Below are positions 1 through 10,203 of a stretch of 64,000 nt of DNA, in pieces. Position 1 is the stretch's first letter; each line of letters opens with the position of its first letter. Both the position numbers and the translations under genes were made by a program. Source of the DNA: Hofstenia miamia (lineage: Eukaryota > Xenacoelomorpha > Acoela); contig SCFE01000036.1 of assembly GCA_004352715.1 (NCBI GenBank), forward strand, positions 917,780 through 981,779, in the 5' to 3' direction. Under the pieces are notes generated by a model. It ran no database searches. It was not told where the DNA came from and worked only from the letters and a program-made list of their open reading frames with translations.

Positions 1-1
1 A

Positions 2-990
2 GACATCAATGGAGTTGAAAGTCCAGTCCAATATTTTAGTCGGAAACTCAGGGCCTTGGAGAGAAATTATGGTGCAACAAAGTGTGAAATGCTCGCCTTA
101 GTTGAGTGACTGAAAAAATTTTGATACTTCATACTAGGACGCAAATTCGTCATGCGTACAGACAATAGTACTCTCGCCTGGCTTAAAAAATTTAGTGGTG
201 ATAAATCAGACATAGTTGCTCAGTGGATAGAATATTTAAATGACTTTTCATTCACAATCAGACACTGCCCTGGTAGGCCAACTATTGGACTGCATTACCA
301 AGTTACAAAAGAGACTTCAAGAAACCAAATGGGGAAAAGGTTCCATTCTCCTTTATTCCTCATACTGAATATCAATTGATACTCGAGATTTATGCCAATC
401 AAAATGGAAAACCCATCCTTGCCATACTTGTGAGAGAGGAGATCTCGGAGGAAGAGATAATTTGCTATCAACATCGCAATTGGATTTTAGACCAGATCAT
501 GAGAAGGATGAAGGATCCGTATTTCCCCACATCTCTGGAAGTAAATCAGTACTTCAACCGCTATAATTGGCACACCAATGAGAATGGTTTACTGTACTCT
601 AAGAGCAAGCACAACAACCAATTTGCTATTCCCAAGTATTTTAAATGGGACCTAGTATGCTGAGTGAAAGGGGACATTTGGGTATACTCCAAACTGAAAA
701 AACCTTCAATTCCCAAAATGTCACTACAGGAATAAGAGCTACCATTATGGATGTCATAGACAAATGCAAGAGATGCTTACTGAATAACATTAACCATTTT
801 CCTCAACAAAGAGCTGAGCTTGAATCACAGTTGGCAGAGAGCCCTAATGAGTTGGTGCATATCCACCTTGAACAGTTATCAAGGGACAATGAAGGTTTCC
901 AGTATATACTTGTAATGGTCAACCATTTTATCAAATTTGTCTGAATGATTCCTTTAAGTAGTACAATGGCGGAGAAAGTTGCTGACAAGA
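2..990 (+). pseudogene. Ty3/gypsy retrotransposon pol relic (RNase H and integrase)
   Basis: Remains of a reverse-transcribing element. From position 2 one frame reads as a retroelement RNase H domain: a YFSRKLRALERNYGATKCE block, then FVMRTDNSTLAWLKKF and ending near IRHCPGR at about 280, as in Ty3/gypsy RNase H. Two in-frame TGA stops lie near 107-125. After a frame change, 376-663 reads as the connection region, and 645-944 reads as integrase: a GHLGILQTEKTF helix and CKRC (the HHCC zinc-binding N-terminus), then the start of the catalytic core (YILVMVNHFIKFV). The positions that normally carry the first core aspartate and the aspartate of the VDHF-type motif read His and Asn. The remaining core and 3' end are absent: the reading stops at about 990, exactly where an LTR-like repeat starts. 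Stops, frameshifts and truncation show it is dead. The gag and RT parts would lie upstream of the window. Confidence 0.85.
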
Positions 991-993
991 TAG

Positions 994-1326
994 TGTAACA
1001 TCCTCCACCTGGCCTATTTGCACAGTGTATTATTGTTAGTAACTATCACTTGAATAAATGGCGGGTCAGGATTTACTGATTTAGTAAACCATCAGACGTT
1101 TCCTCTTTGTTTAACTGGTTAGGTTAATTGAGTACTAATCATCATTGTTTAGGTGACGAAAACTGTGTGATGTTTCCTTTTCAATTTATCTGTGGGCTAC
1201 TGCCTGAAGCCGATCTCCACACCACAGTTCTCCTCCTTCATGAATGATGACCAAGTCCACTGCACCATCTCAGCTCAATGGGAATTAATTATGTGTACCC
1301 TACATTAGCTCAGTGCATGTACTCAC
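994..1326 (-). repeat. LTR-like dispersed repeat, inverted copy
   Basis: This copy is the reverse complement of the repeats at 2304-2620 and 2850-3170. It opens with TGTAACATCCTCCACCTGGC, the complement of the sequence that closes the other two copies, and further blocks (GGTCAGGATTTACT, CCGATCTCCAC, TAGCTCAGTG) also match in inverse. It runs into the gap at 1327. A TGTAACA start is typical of many Ty3/gypsy LTRs, so a solo LTR is the likeliest reading. The 3' end cannot be placed because of the gap. Confidence 0.6.
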
Positions 1327-2022
1327 NNNNNNNNNNNNNNNNNNNNNNNNNNNNNNNNNNNNNNNNNNNNNNNNNNNNNNNNNNNNNNNNNNNNNNNNNN
1401 NNNNNNNNNNNNNNNNNNNNNNNNNNNNNNNNNNNNNNNNNNNNNNNNNNNNNNNNNNNNNNNNNNNNNNNNNNNNNNNNNNNNNNNNNNNNNNNNNNNN
1501 NNNNNNNNNNNNNNNNNNNNNNNNNNNNNNNNNNNNNNNNNNNNNNNNNNNNNNNNNNNNNNNNNNNNNNNNNNNNNNNNNNNNNNNNNNNNNNNNNNNN
1601 NNNNNNNNNNNNNNNNNNNNNNNNNNNNNNNNNNNNNNNNNNNNNNNNNNNNNNNNNNNNNNNNNNNNNNNNNNNNNNNNNNNNNNNNNNNNNNNNNNNN
1701 NNNNNNNNNNNNNNNNNNNNNNNNNNNNNNNNNNNNNNNNNNNNNNNNNNNNNNNNNNNNNNNNNNNNNNNNNNNNNNNNNNNNNNNNNNNNNNNNNNNN
1801 NNNNNNNNNNNNNNNNNNNNNNNNNNNNNNNNNNNNNNNNNNNNNNNNNNNNNNNNNNNNNNNNNNNNNNNNNNNNNNNNNNNNNNNNNNNNNNNNNNNN
1901 NNNNNNNNNNNNNNNNNNNNNNNNNNNNNNNNNNNNNNNNNNNNNNNNNNNNNNNNNNNNNNNNNNNNNNNNNNNNNNNNNNNNNNNNNNNNNNNNNNNN
2001 NNNNNNNNNNNNNNNNNNNNNN
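1327..2022. other. assembly gap (696 N)
   Basis: Run of N. The sequence on either side is repeat (LTR-like copy on the left, AT-rich sequence on the right), which probably caused the gap. Confidence 0.99.
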
Positions 2023-2303
2023 TATTTATTTAAAAAGTTTTAAGTACCTGCTGATTTTGAATTTTGAATTAATCTTCTGCCAATATGGCTGTTCTTATGT
2101 AAGTGTAATTTTGCTTGTTACAATTTGTCAAATAATACTTAATTGGCTCCAGTATTTTTCTTAGAGTGTACAATATTGTAACTTGGTTGCATCTTACAAA
2201 ATGAATAAGATAATTAACTAAATTTTTACAATCATATTTCTAATTATATTTCAACACTATTAATCATTCAACACTAATCTCCTGCTTGCAGCTTTTTCCT
2301 TTT

Positions 2304-2620
2304 GGGTGATGCTAAGATAAGGTACACATAAGTTGTATTGATGAGCTGAGGCGTGGAACTCAATCAAATGAAACATCAGAGGAGTTGGTGAAACTGGATG
2401 TGGAGATTAGCTTTGGGCAGATGCCCACTATTGATCACTGGAGAAACTGCCACATGGCTTCATCACCTAAATAGTGAACAGTTAAATCTAGTTACATTAA
2501 GTTAATAGAAACAAAAGCCAAGCAGTATCTAATTAGGTAAATCCCTACCTGCAAAACTATGACTAGTGTTATACAGTAGCAAGAGATAACTAGCAGTGAT
2601 GCCTGGTAGAGGATGTTACA
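2304..2620 (+). repeat. LTR-like dispersed repeat, copy A
   Basis: About 320 bases shared with the next copy. Common blocks include GAGCTGAG then GTGGAACTCAA, GTGAAACTGGATGTGGAGAT, AGCTTTGGGCAGATGCCCA and the terminal GCCTGGTAGAGGATGTTACA. No open frame of note. Strand is given relative to copy B; if these are solo LTRs, the LTR sense is probably the opposite strand, because its complement begins TGTAACATCC. Confidence 0.65.
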
Positions 2621-2849
2621 ATAGATCTTAATTATTGACTATAATTTGAACAAAAAATTGACTGAACATGTACTAATTAGTAAATGTATGTTAGGAAGCT
2701 GTCAGATATTAAACTGATTATTAAAGCCAATATATTTTGGTAATGACCACATGTAATATTAATCAGGCAGCTAGTAATATGTCCAGTTGCATATTCATGA
2801 AACACTTTTATAAAATAGAGGCTAAGTTGAATTCAGTCTTGTCTTGAGT

Positions 2850-3170
2850 AGACACTGAGCTAGGATAGGGTGTACATAAGTTACATCATTGAGCTGAGAG
2901 GTGGAACTCAACCAAATGGATTATCTGGGAACAAGTGAAACTGGATGTGGAGATCAGCTTTGGGCAGATGCCCATTATCAGTCATTGGAGAAGATGCTGT
3001 ATGGCTTTGTCACCTAAATAGTGAATAGTTAAATCTAGCTATGTTATGTTAACAGAAATACACAACAGCTAAACAATCTCTAGTTAGTAAATCCTGACCT
3101 GCAAATATACAACAAATATTATAGAGTAACAAAGGACAAACAGTAATCATGCCTGGTAGAGGATGTTACA
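2850..3170 (+). repeat. LTR-like dispersed repeat, copy B
   Basis: Second direct copy, about 545 bases downstream of copy A and diverged from it by scattered substitutions and short indels. It ends with the same GCCTGGTAGAGGATGTTACA. Both copies are followed by ATAG, which may be part of the repeat or a coincidence. The divergence indicates two insertions or an old duplication rather than an assembly error. Confidence 0.65.
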
Positions 3171-3601
3171 ATAGTGCATGTTATCTAACTGAGTAATTTA
3201 AGTCATCAGAATGCACCAAATCTCTGTAGTGATTGGATTAGTTAGTCCCCTTCCCACTGAACACATTAAGAATTAAAATAAAAGATTTAATTTACTCATA
3301 ATAAGCCTAGTTGGAAATTCTACAATATACTTTGTTAAGTAAATTTCTAAAAATTTGCTGAACAGTGTTTTTCAGATACCCTTTATAAATAGTGTCTACT
3401 AAACTTCCATTGTTTTAAATACCTTTGATAATTCAAAGAACTGATACATTAATGTGCATTGTATGTTGTATATATTGGCATGGCAGGACTTTATGATTGA
3501 AGAGGTTATCTAGTAGTGATTATATAAGCCACCAACAACAGGGCAAAGCTATGTGAAAATTTTTTGAAAATATATGCAAAATAGACCTTAGAAATGCATT
3601 T

Positions 3602-4154
3602 CACAGCATTGTTGAAAGCAAAATTGAATTAACAAATGGTATATTTACTTGCTAACTTTGCTTTTAAATTTGTTGTGAAAAGAATCCAATAATTCACAAT
3701 TACATATGTGTGTGCATAAATTCTTTATTGAGGAATTCCATTCTCCATTCATTAAATAATGATGAAAATCACAGGTACAGTTTAAACAAGATATTAAGTA
3801 ACAAACACATTGTCCTACTTTATATGAAAGATAGGGTTATTAAATTAGTGCTGCAATTTCACTGATTTTTTTAAACAAGTTGTAAAATGTAATATTCTTA
3901 AAGGTTCTTGAGCAACTACAGCTACATTTTAATTTTTAAGCAATAATTTGTGAAATAAATTTTATAAATATTTAGTCTAAAACATTTATATTTTCTCAAT
4001 TCCTTATCAGTAGGGTTCAAATAATTATGCATTTGCATACATGCATATGCAAATGCATATTTTCAAGAATTTTTTAAGCATTTACCTTAAATGCATATTT
4101 CCAAAAAATATGTAATCAATTGCATATTTCCTGTCAATTTGTATATTTCCTCTA
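3602..4154 (+). repeat. 553-base duplicated block, copy 1
   Basis: Nearly identical to 4243-4795: I see one difference (ACAAATGG here, ACAGATGG there). The first copy ends against the gap 4155-4169, and the second starts right after a single N at 4242. Each copy contains an inverted octamer pair. The near identity and the gap between the copies suggest overlapping contig ends placed in tandem. Confidence 0.9.
4027..4058. repeat. inverted octamer palindrome
   Basis: Arms ATGCATTTGCAT and ATGCAAATGCAT are perfect reverse complements separated by 8 bases. Each arm holds the POU/Oct octamer ATGCAAAT in opposite orientation. A second copy is at 4668-4699 in the duplicated block. The most likely role is as a subterminal repeat of a hAT element. 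Confidence 0.7.
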
Positions 4155-4242
4155 NNNNNNNNNNNNNNNTTGTTGATGCTGTGGCTAAACCTATTGTAGT
4201 GGGGTAATTCATCTTGGCTTTGGAAATTGTATCCCAGAATGN

Positions 4243-4795
4243 CACAGCATTGTTGAAAGCAAAATTGAATTAACAGATGGTATATTTACTTGCTAACTTT
4301 GCTTTTAAATTTGTTGTGAAAAGAATCCAATAATTCACAATTACATATGTGTGTGCATAAATTCTTTATTGAGGAATTCCATTCTCCATTCATTAAATAA
4401 TGATGAAAATCACAGGTACAGTTTAAACAAGATATTAAGTAACAAACACATTGTCCTACTTTATATGAAAGATAGGGTTATTAAATTAGTGCTGCAATTT
4501 CACTGATTTTTTTAAACAAGTTGTAAAATGTAATATTCTTAAAGGTTCTTGAGCAACTACAGCTACATTTTAATTTTTAAGCAATAATTTGTGAAATAAA
4601 TTTTATAAATATTTAGTCTAAAACATTTATATTTTCTCAATTCCTTATCAGTAGGGTTCAAATAATTATGCATTTGCATACATGCATATGCAAATGCATA
4701 TTTTCAAGAATTTTTTAAGCATTTACCTTAAATGCATATTTCCAAAAAATATGTAATCAATTGCATATTTCCTGTCAATTTGTATATTTCCTCTA
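4243..4795 (+). repeat. 553-base duplicated block, copy 2
   Basis: See copy 1. This copy runs on without break into the CGGBP1-like hAT relic. Its second half, from CAGTAGGG at 4649 with several GCATATTTCC words, is probably the subterminal repeat region of that hAT element. Confidence 0.9.
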
Positions 4796-4923
4796 GACTA
4801 AGAATCTGACCTCTGTGGTTCATCCAATCAGGCAAATTACTGGAATGAGTCATGCTGACAAGTAACATTGAAAACAAGAATTTGTCATATTGCAAAGTAT
4901 TAGCATCAGCAACAGTGAACCAA

Positions 4924-6356
4924 ATGCCAAAGGAAAAAGAAACAAAAAATGACAGTCTTCAATGATATGTGGATGATTATGAGGAATTTTCTACAGATGG
5001 ACATGTATTATTCTGCAAATACTGTGAGACCAACATAACTGCTGATAAAAAGTTTCAAGTTACACAGCATCTCCAAACAGTGAAACACAATCACCTATGA
5101 AAATTGCGCAATGGAACTCCACAACAAAGCCTTCTCACATCTCTACCACCTGGACCCAGTTGCTCAGTTTTCAATTCAGACTTGTGCCAAGCCTTCATTG
5201 CAGCCAATATTCCTCTTGGCAAACTGCAAAATAAGGTACTCAGACAGTTTCTGACAACATATACAGGTAGAGATATCCCAGATGAATCAACATTGAGGAA
5301 GAACTACATGGCAGTCTTGCATCAGGAAATGTTAGAGAAAATACAACAAAAAGCAAATGAAAAATTCATATGGGTTTCTTGGGTTAAACAACTGATGTTG
5401 AACAGCACTGTGTTGTAAACTTTGTTTTTGGAATATTTGGAGAAAGTAACAGACATATTCCAAAACTGTTGATGTTCTTGAAAGGTTAACCATTCAACAA
5501 TCATGGCCTTCTTCAATAACTCTGTGATATTACTGTGGCCTTCAAATATTTTGTATGAAAACATTCTTTTAGTCTGCACAGATGCTGCTCCTTATGGGTA
5601 AAGCCATGAATGGATTACAAATTTTGTATCAGAAAATTATTCACATTATGTGTGTTTGTCATGGCCTAAATCGAGTGTCAGAGCTCATCAAGTCAAAATA
5701 CCCTGATGTCAACAATTTAATTGCTAATGTTAAGAAAATATTCACCAAAGCTCCATGCAGATGGGAAAGATTTACAGAGTTGGCAGTCAACATACCCCTT
5801 CCACCATCTGTTGTCATGTGATGGGGTAAATGGATTGATGCTGTTGTTTATTATGCCAAGCATTTTGAAGCCATTAAAACTGTAATCAATAGTTTAGATG
5901 CTGGAGATGCTGCTTGTATTCATCGTGGTCAGTATCTATTCAACTTGCAAAGAATTTGGGAGTCTCTAGTGCATATTTCTACAAATTATTCTTGCATTTC
6001 AAGAGCAATTTTGAAGCTTGAGCAAAGAGTCTTGAAGTAATAGAGGGAATAAAGGATAAATTGAAAAATACTGATCTGGAAATAATAGAAAAATTCTCAC
6101 AAGTATTGAAGAAAAATGAGGGCTATGGAAGCTTATTTCTGCCATTCTTTTGGGAGCTGGTGAGATAGACAAAAGTCTTGAGGTATTCAAACTTTCAGAC
6201 TTAATGCATCTCAAAGATTCACCTGTGGTATCATGTGACATTGAATGAGTATTTTCTGAATACAAAAATATTTTATCTGACAATAGACATAAATTCAATT
6301 TTCAAAGTCTGCAACATCACATTGTTATAAAGTCAACTCTGATTTGTAGATATTGA
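4924..6356 (+). pseudogene. hAT transposase relic, CGGBP1-like family
   Basis: Dead hAT transposase. A start at 4924 (MPKEKETKNDSLQ), a frameshift, then a BED-type zinc finger at about 5018-5096 (FCKYCE ... HLQTVKH). One in-frame TGA follows the finger, and the frame continues as the helical region at 5104-5400 (FNSDLCQAFIAANIPLGKLQ, DESTLRKNYM), which is typical of CGGBP1-like hAT proteins. Further blocks are at 5640-5990 (KSKYPDVNNLIANVKKIFTKA ending in a stop; then WIDAVVYYAKHFEAIKTV), and the C-terminal hAT dimerisation motif is at 6225-6330 (VFSEYKNILSDNRHKFNF), interrupted by a TGA. The central catalytic region is short. At least three frameshifts and several stops are visible. The left terminus may be CAGTAGGG at 4649; I could not find the right terminus. 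Confidence 0.85.
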
Positions 6357-6679
6357 CACTCGTCACGTTTTAAATACATGTATTAAAATACTTGAAAGTT
6401 CAGTCTTTTTGTTATAACAAGTACCTATGGTACATNATATATATATATCAGGGGCGGCTCGTGCCCCGAACTACAGGGCGTGCTAGTAAACGTCAAATGA
6501 AATATCAATGATACTAGGTCTTATAAAACCACCAAACCGTTATTTGTTTGTTTCCGGACCTCATTATAACTCATAATTTTGATATAAAAAATACCGCATA
6601 AGGTACATGTACAGAAAAAACACTGCGAGTATTTAGGATGTTGTATTTTTGGTATGCATAAACGACAAAAACGTTCAAT

Positions 6680-7231
6680 TTATTTATAAATTAGCTTTAT
6701 GCGCCTGTCCTTCATTAATGCAAAACGATCGATGATGTCATTGTAGCTAATTGAATCAGCAATTTCATTTTCAACTGAAATTAGCATGAGACTTTCCAAT
6801 CTTTCTTCTAACATCATTGACCAGAGGACTGACTCAATCTGATTCAGGCAGGAAAAAGTGCGCTCAACCGGTACCGTGGTAACAGGGATAGTCAAAATTA
6901 ATTTCAAGAGCTTGCTAACTTCTGAGAGTGCATCATGAAGATCATTGTCATAAATGAATTTTAACATATCACTGATATCCATCTTAAATTGATCAGACGA
7001 GTATACGACACACAACTGTGATTTCAATCGAGGAAAATCAAATAAATCTTTGTATACAGAATACTTTAACACAGAAAATATCTTCAGTGGAAATTCGCGT
7101 CTGTAATTATGAAATTGGTCCTGATTTAGTAGAGTGAAAAAGGACAAGACTGTCATATCTTGAAAACGAGTTTGAAGATTTTGAATTAATATATTGATGA
7201 TCAAGAAGAAAACTGATTCATAATGTGCCAA
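6680..7231 (-). pseudogene. hAT transposase, C-terminal part (ZMYM-like family)
   Basis: A 183-residue open frame. It carries the hAT C-terminal dimerisation signature (ILTIPVTTVPVERTFSCLNQ) near residues 112-131, with helical sequence before it. The Asp/Asp/Glu catalytic core that should precede it is missing. The frame joins, through stops, to the N-terminal zinc-finger piece at 7379-7651 only about 150 bases away, so an internal deletion removed several hundred codons. Confidence 0.8.
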
Positions 7232-7378
7232 TCTGTGGGCTTCGCTTTCAAATGCTTGACTTTGAGTCTACATGTTACAGCTTGTTTCAAACCATGATAT
7301 AGCTGTTGTGATTTTGGAAAACACATCACTACATCCAAGTTCATTTTTCGCTAAAAGTAGGCAAATATCTATCAGTCG

Positions 7379-7651
7379 TCATAGGATATCTCTATTCTTA
7401 CTCACTTCAGCATTGTGAATATCAACAGATAGTTTTTGTGCTTCTGACAATGCAACGTCAATAGGTGAAACTTTAAGAAAAAGTTTCAATTTAACACTAT
7501 TATCCAGCACATGAACAACCGACTTTTCGTGCTTTGAAATAGCACCTGATAAATGTGCAAGGTCATCAAAACCCTTAAAGGTCCAAGGATGACATGCGTC
7601 TCTTTCTGTATCAAACAAGAGACATGGAAAACAAAACAATTGCTTACGCAT
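7379..7651 (-). pseudogene. hAT transposase, N-terminal TTF-type zinc finger part
   Basis: A 90-residue frame beginning MRKQLFCFPCLLF, followed by W, GFDDLAHL and KHEKSVVH. This is the Cys-x2-Cys ... His-x4-His layout of the TTF-type finger found at the start of ZMYM/DUF4371-type hAT transposases. It ends in a VSKNRDIL motif that normally leads into the catalytic domain, which is deleted here. Confidence 0.75.
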
Positions 7652-8163
7652 CTTTTTTTTCTTTGCTGGATAGTCGAGAAAAAGAATTGTTTATTAAAAT
7701 GTTCACTGTATTGATTTCATCCATGTCTTGTGAAGTATAAACAGTCAGTGAGATCACTGTCAGTGGAGAGAAGGTGAGCAACAGATGGTCGTCCTGATTT
7801 CAATTAGCACACCCACTCGCGTTTTCCTTGACATGATTTGCAGCAGCAGTGGTGAGTGGCTGAGGTAATCTCGCATTTGATTGGTTGATCACTGGTAATT
7901 CGTCAGAGGGAAATCATTCAGTCATTCTAATATCTGACAGCACACCCTACTGATACTCCAATGTCATCGAATCCATGCAAAATATTTGTGTGAATGTGGC
8001 TGATGGAAAAGGAGTTCAACGACATTTCTGTAGGCATATTTTGATCTCAAACAAACATTATTCAACATATTAACATACAACTGCACAGTGCACATTATTT
8101 TTGGGACAGGAAAATAGAGCAGGCGTCTTAGCACGCCTAGCACACCCTGATGAGCCACCTCTG

Positions 8164-8377
8164 ATATATATATATATACACTTATAAGAGGTGCTTTGTG
8201 TATGTAACAAAGTGCCTTTGAGCTGAAAATTCCCATACACAGAGTGCTTCTCTGCTTTTACAAGTAAATTATTTAACTGAACTGCTTTAAAATTTTATCT
8301 TACACTAAATGGAGCTTACAAAATCATATTTTTAAATTATTGTATCAATTATATGGATTTCTATATGGGACTCTGCA

Positions 8378-8416
<39 letters not shown>

Positions 8417-10132
8417 CTCTACTTGCAATATCTTATAGAAATTGAATATAGTTAAGGCATTATTTGATTGAGTATATAAAATCTGTATGACATATGAATA
8501 TACAGCTACTCATTTGCTATTTTTGTATCACTATTGTGTATCAACTAAAATATGATTCTACAAAGGAAATATTATTTTGCAAAACTTAGACAGTTCATAA
8601 TTGAGACAAATTTAGCTCCTGTGTTATAAATTATTGCTAAAAAATTAGATTACAATGCAGGCAATGTTTGAAAACACTAATAAATTATGAAAAAACAATA
8701 ATAATAATAATTTGCAAGCCATCAGACAAACTTGATTTGTGCATACTTAAATGCTGCTAGAAATTTATGACAATTTGAAACCTGTAAAGATGTTGAATTA
8801 GCATTTAAAAACAAATTTGAATCATCAAATATTGATATTCAAAACAGTTTTTTATTTGAATTCATACTTGAGTAAATAAATATATTTGTATTCAAGAAAA
8901 TATAATAGTTTTTATTATCCAAATGTTATTCTATATTGGTTCTTTGATTTGAAAAATTTTAAAGTCCACATTGAAAGTTAATGAGAATTGTAAATCTATA
9001 TTGATGATCAGGGTTTTTTAGTCTAGTTGGAGTTGATTGGTCTGAGTTCAAGAAAATTCTGAAGCTAATCAAGTTTTTTTAATGCTGATTTTTGTAGGTC
9101 AAATAATATTTATAGTCAAGCTGAAAAATAATTATTTGAAATTTACAAAGAATTTAAAATTGTAAGCAATATTATTTTTAAGGTATTTTTAAGTAAATTG
9201 TGTTCAAATTTTAAATCAAGCAGTTTTTCTGATTGAGTTTTCAAACTCATTTGAGTTTAGGTTCTTAACATTCTGAATGATCAAAATGATATATTGGGGA
9301 TATTATTATACAGTTATAAATATAAGTCAACCACTTATAAAATGACTGCTGTAATTAAAGTTGAAATATTTTAATGTTTTCCATTTTATTGTTCTAATAT
9401 TTTAAAGTTTTCGCTTTTTGGTGTTTTAAATAACATTCCTTAAATTTAATGGTGGGAACTAGTGTTAGCTTTTAGGGCTTAGGAATAGGAAACTTTAATC
9501 TGTAACTGGGCCTTACATTGATTTTAATATAGGATTTCCATATGTGGCACATGCAGGAAAGAAATGAGTGAATGTTATAAAATATTTATACCAATTTGTA
9601 TCACATCATAGCATAGATTTTTCAAAGGTTAAGGTTAAGGATAAAATTTAGTCTTCATTTAGTCAAATTTTTGCAAATGTTCAACAATGTTCAGAATATC
9701 ATCACACCTACCAAAATTATGCTACTGAAATTTCATATTAGTGACTTACATTGCTCTCCTTGATTTAATTAAATGAACTACTAGTATATTATCTTCAATA
9801 TATCAAAACATGCTTAATATTTAAAAAATACATGGTATCTTGTTTGTCCTGTATTTGTACAATAATTGTTGTTCGATACTCTATCTCGATGGTCACTGGT
9901 CAGTAGCTAATAACTGTTAAACATAAAATGTAGATGCTAAGCACTGTAGTTCTAATAGAATGGCACCGCCTTGTCCTTCATGTAAGAAATTTTCACTATA
10001 TGCTTTATATTTTTTGATTTAGCATTTGATACAGCAGTTCAAATAGAAAACTTCCTTCACAGGATATTTCCTTCGTTGGGTCATTCACAGTAATTTAACG
10101 ATATATGTAATTGAAATTAATTTTGTTTTAAG
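8164..10132. other. gene-free stretch upstream of RNF123
   Basis: AT-rich sequence with a TA microsatellite at 8380-8414 and a short AAT run near 8697. No convincing coding region or promoter motif was recognised. The 5' end of RNF123, including any first exon, should lie here; one candidate donor is at 9981/9982. Confidence 0.6.
8380..8414. repeat. TA microsatellite
   Basis: About 17 TA units upstream of RNF123. Confidence 0.95.
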
Positions 10133-10203
10133 GAAAATACTAAACCTATTGAATATAGAAGAATACCTTGATCGAATATTAAAGGCTGATACTCCGATTT
10201 TAG
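10133..10203 (+). CDS. RNF123: RNF123 exon 1 of those found (N-terminal helix)
   Basis: Follows TTTTAAG and ends before GTAACGG. After one carried base the frame reads [20 protein letters not shown], similar to the EKLLNDYLNRI segment near the N-terminus of vertebrate RNF123. It ends with one base (G) of a codon. The true start codon is either in an upstream exon or is made across the intron: the donor at 9981 would leave AT, which joins the first G here to give ATG. Confidence 0.7.

Larger units (their letters stand above)
6449..8163 (-). mobile_element. hAT element with inverted ends, internally deleted
   Basis: Ends are CAGGGGCGGCTCGT on the left and, read from the other side, CAGAGGTGGCTCAT on the right. 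A second matching block, CAGGGCGTGCTAG against CAGGGTGTGCTAG, lies just inside. ATATATAT flanks both ends, compatible with an 8-base target duplication but uninformative because the site is a TA microsatellite. The element carries a minus-strand transposase relic. At 1715 bases it is much shorter than a full hAT, which agrees with loss of the catalytic centre. Confidence 0.85.

Noticed and set aside
1278-2164. Long open frames across the first gap.
   Set aside because: They are made of N and have no real codons.
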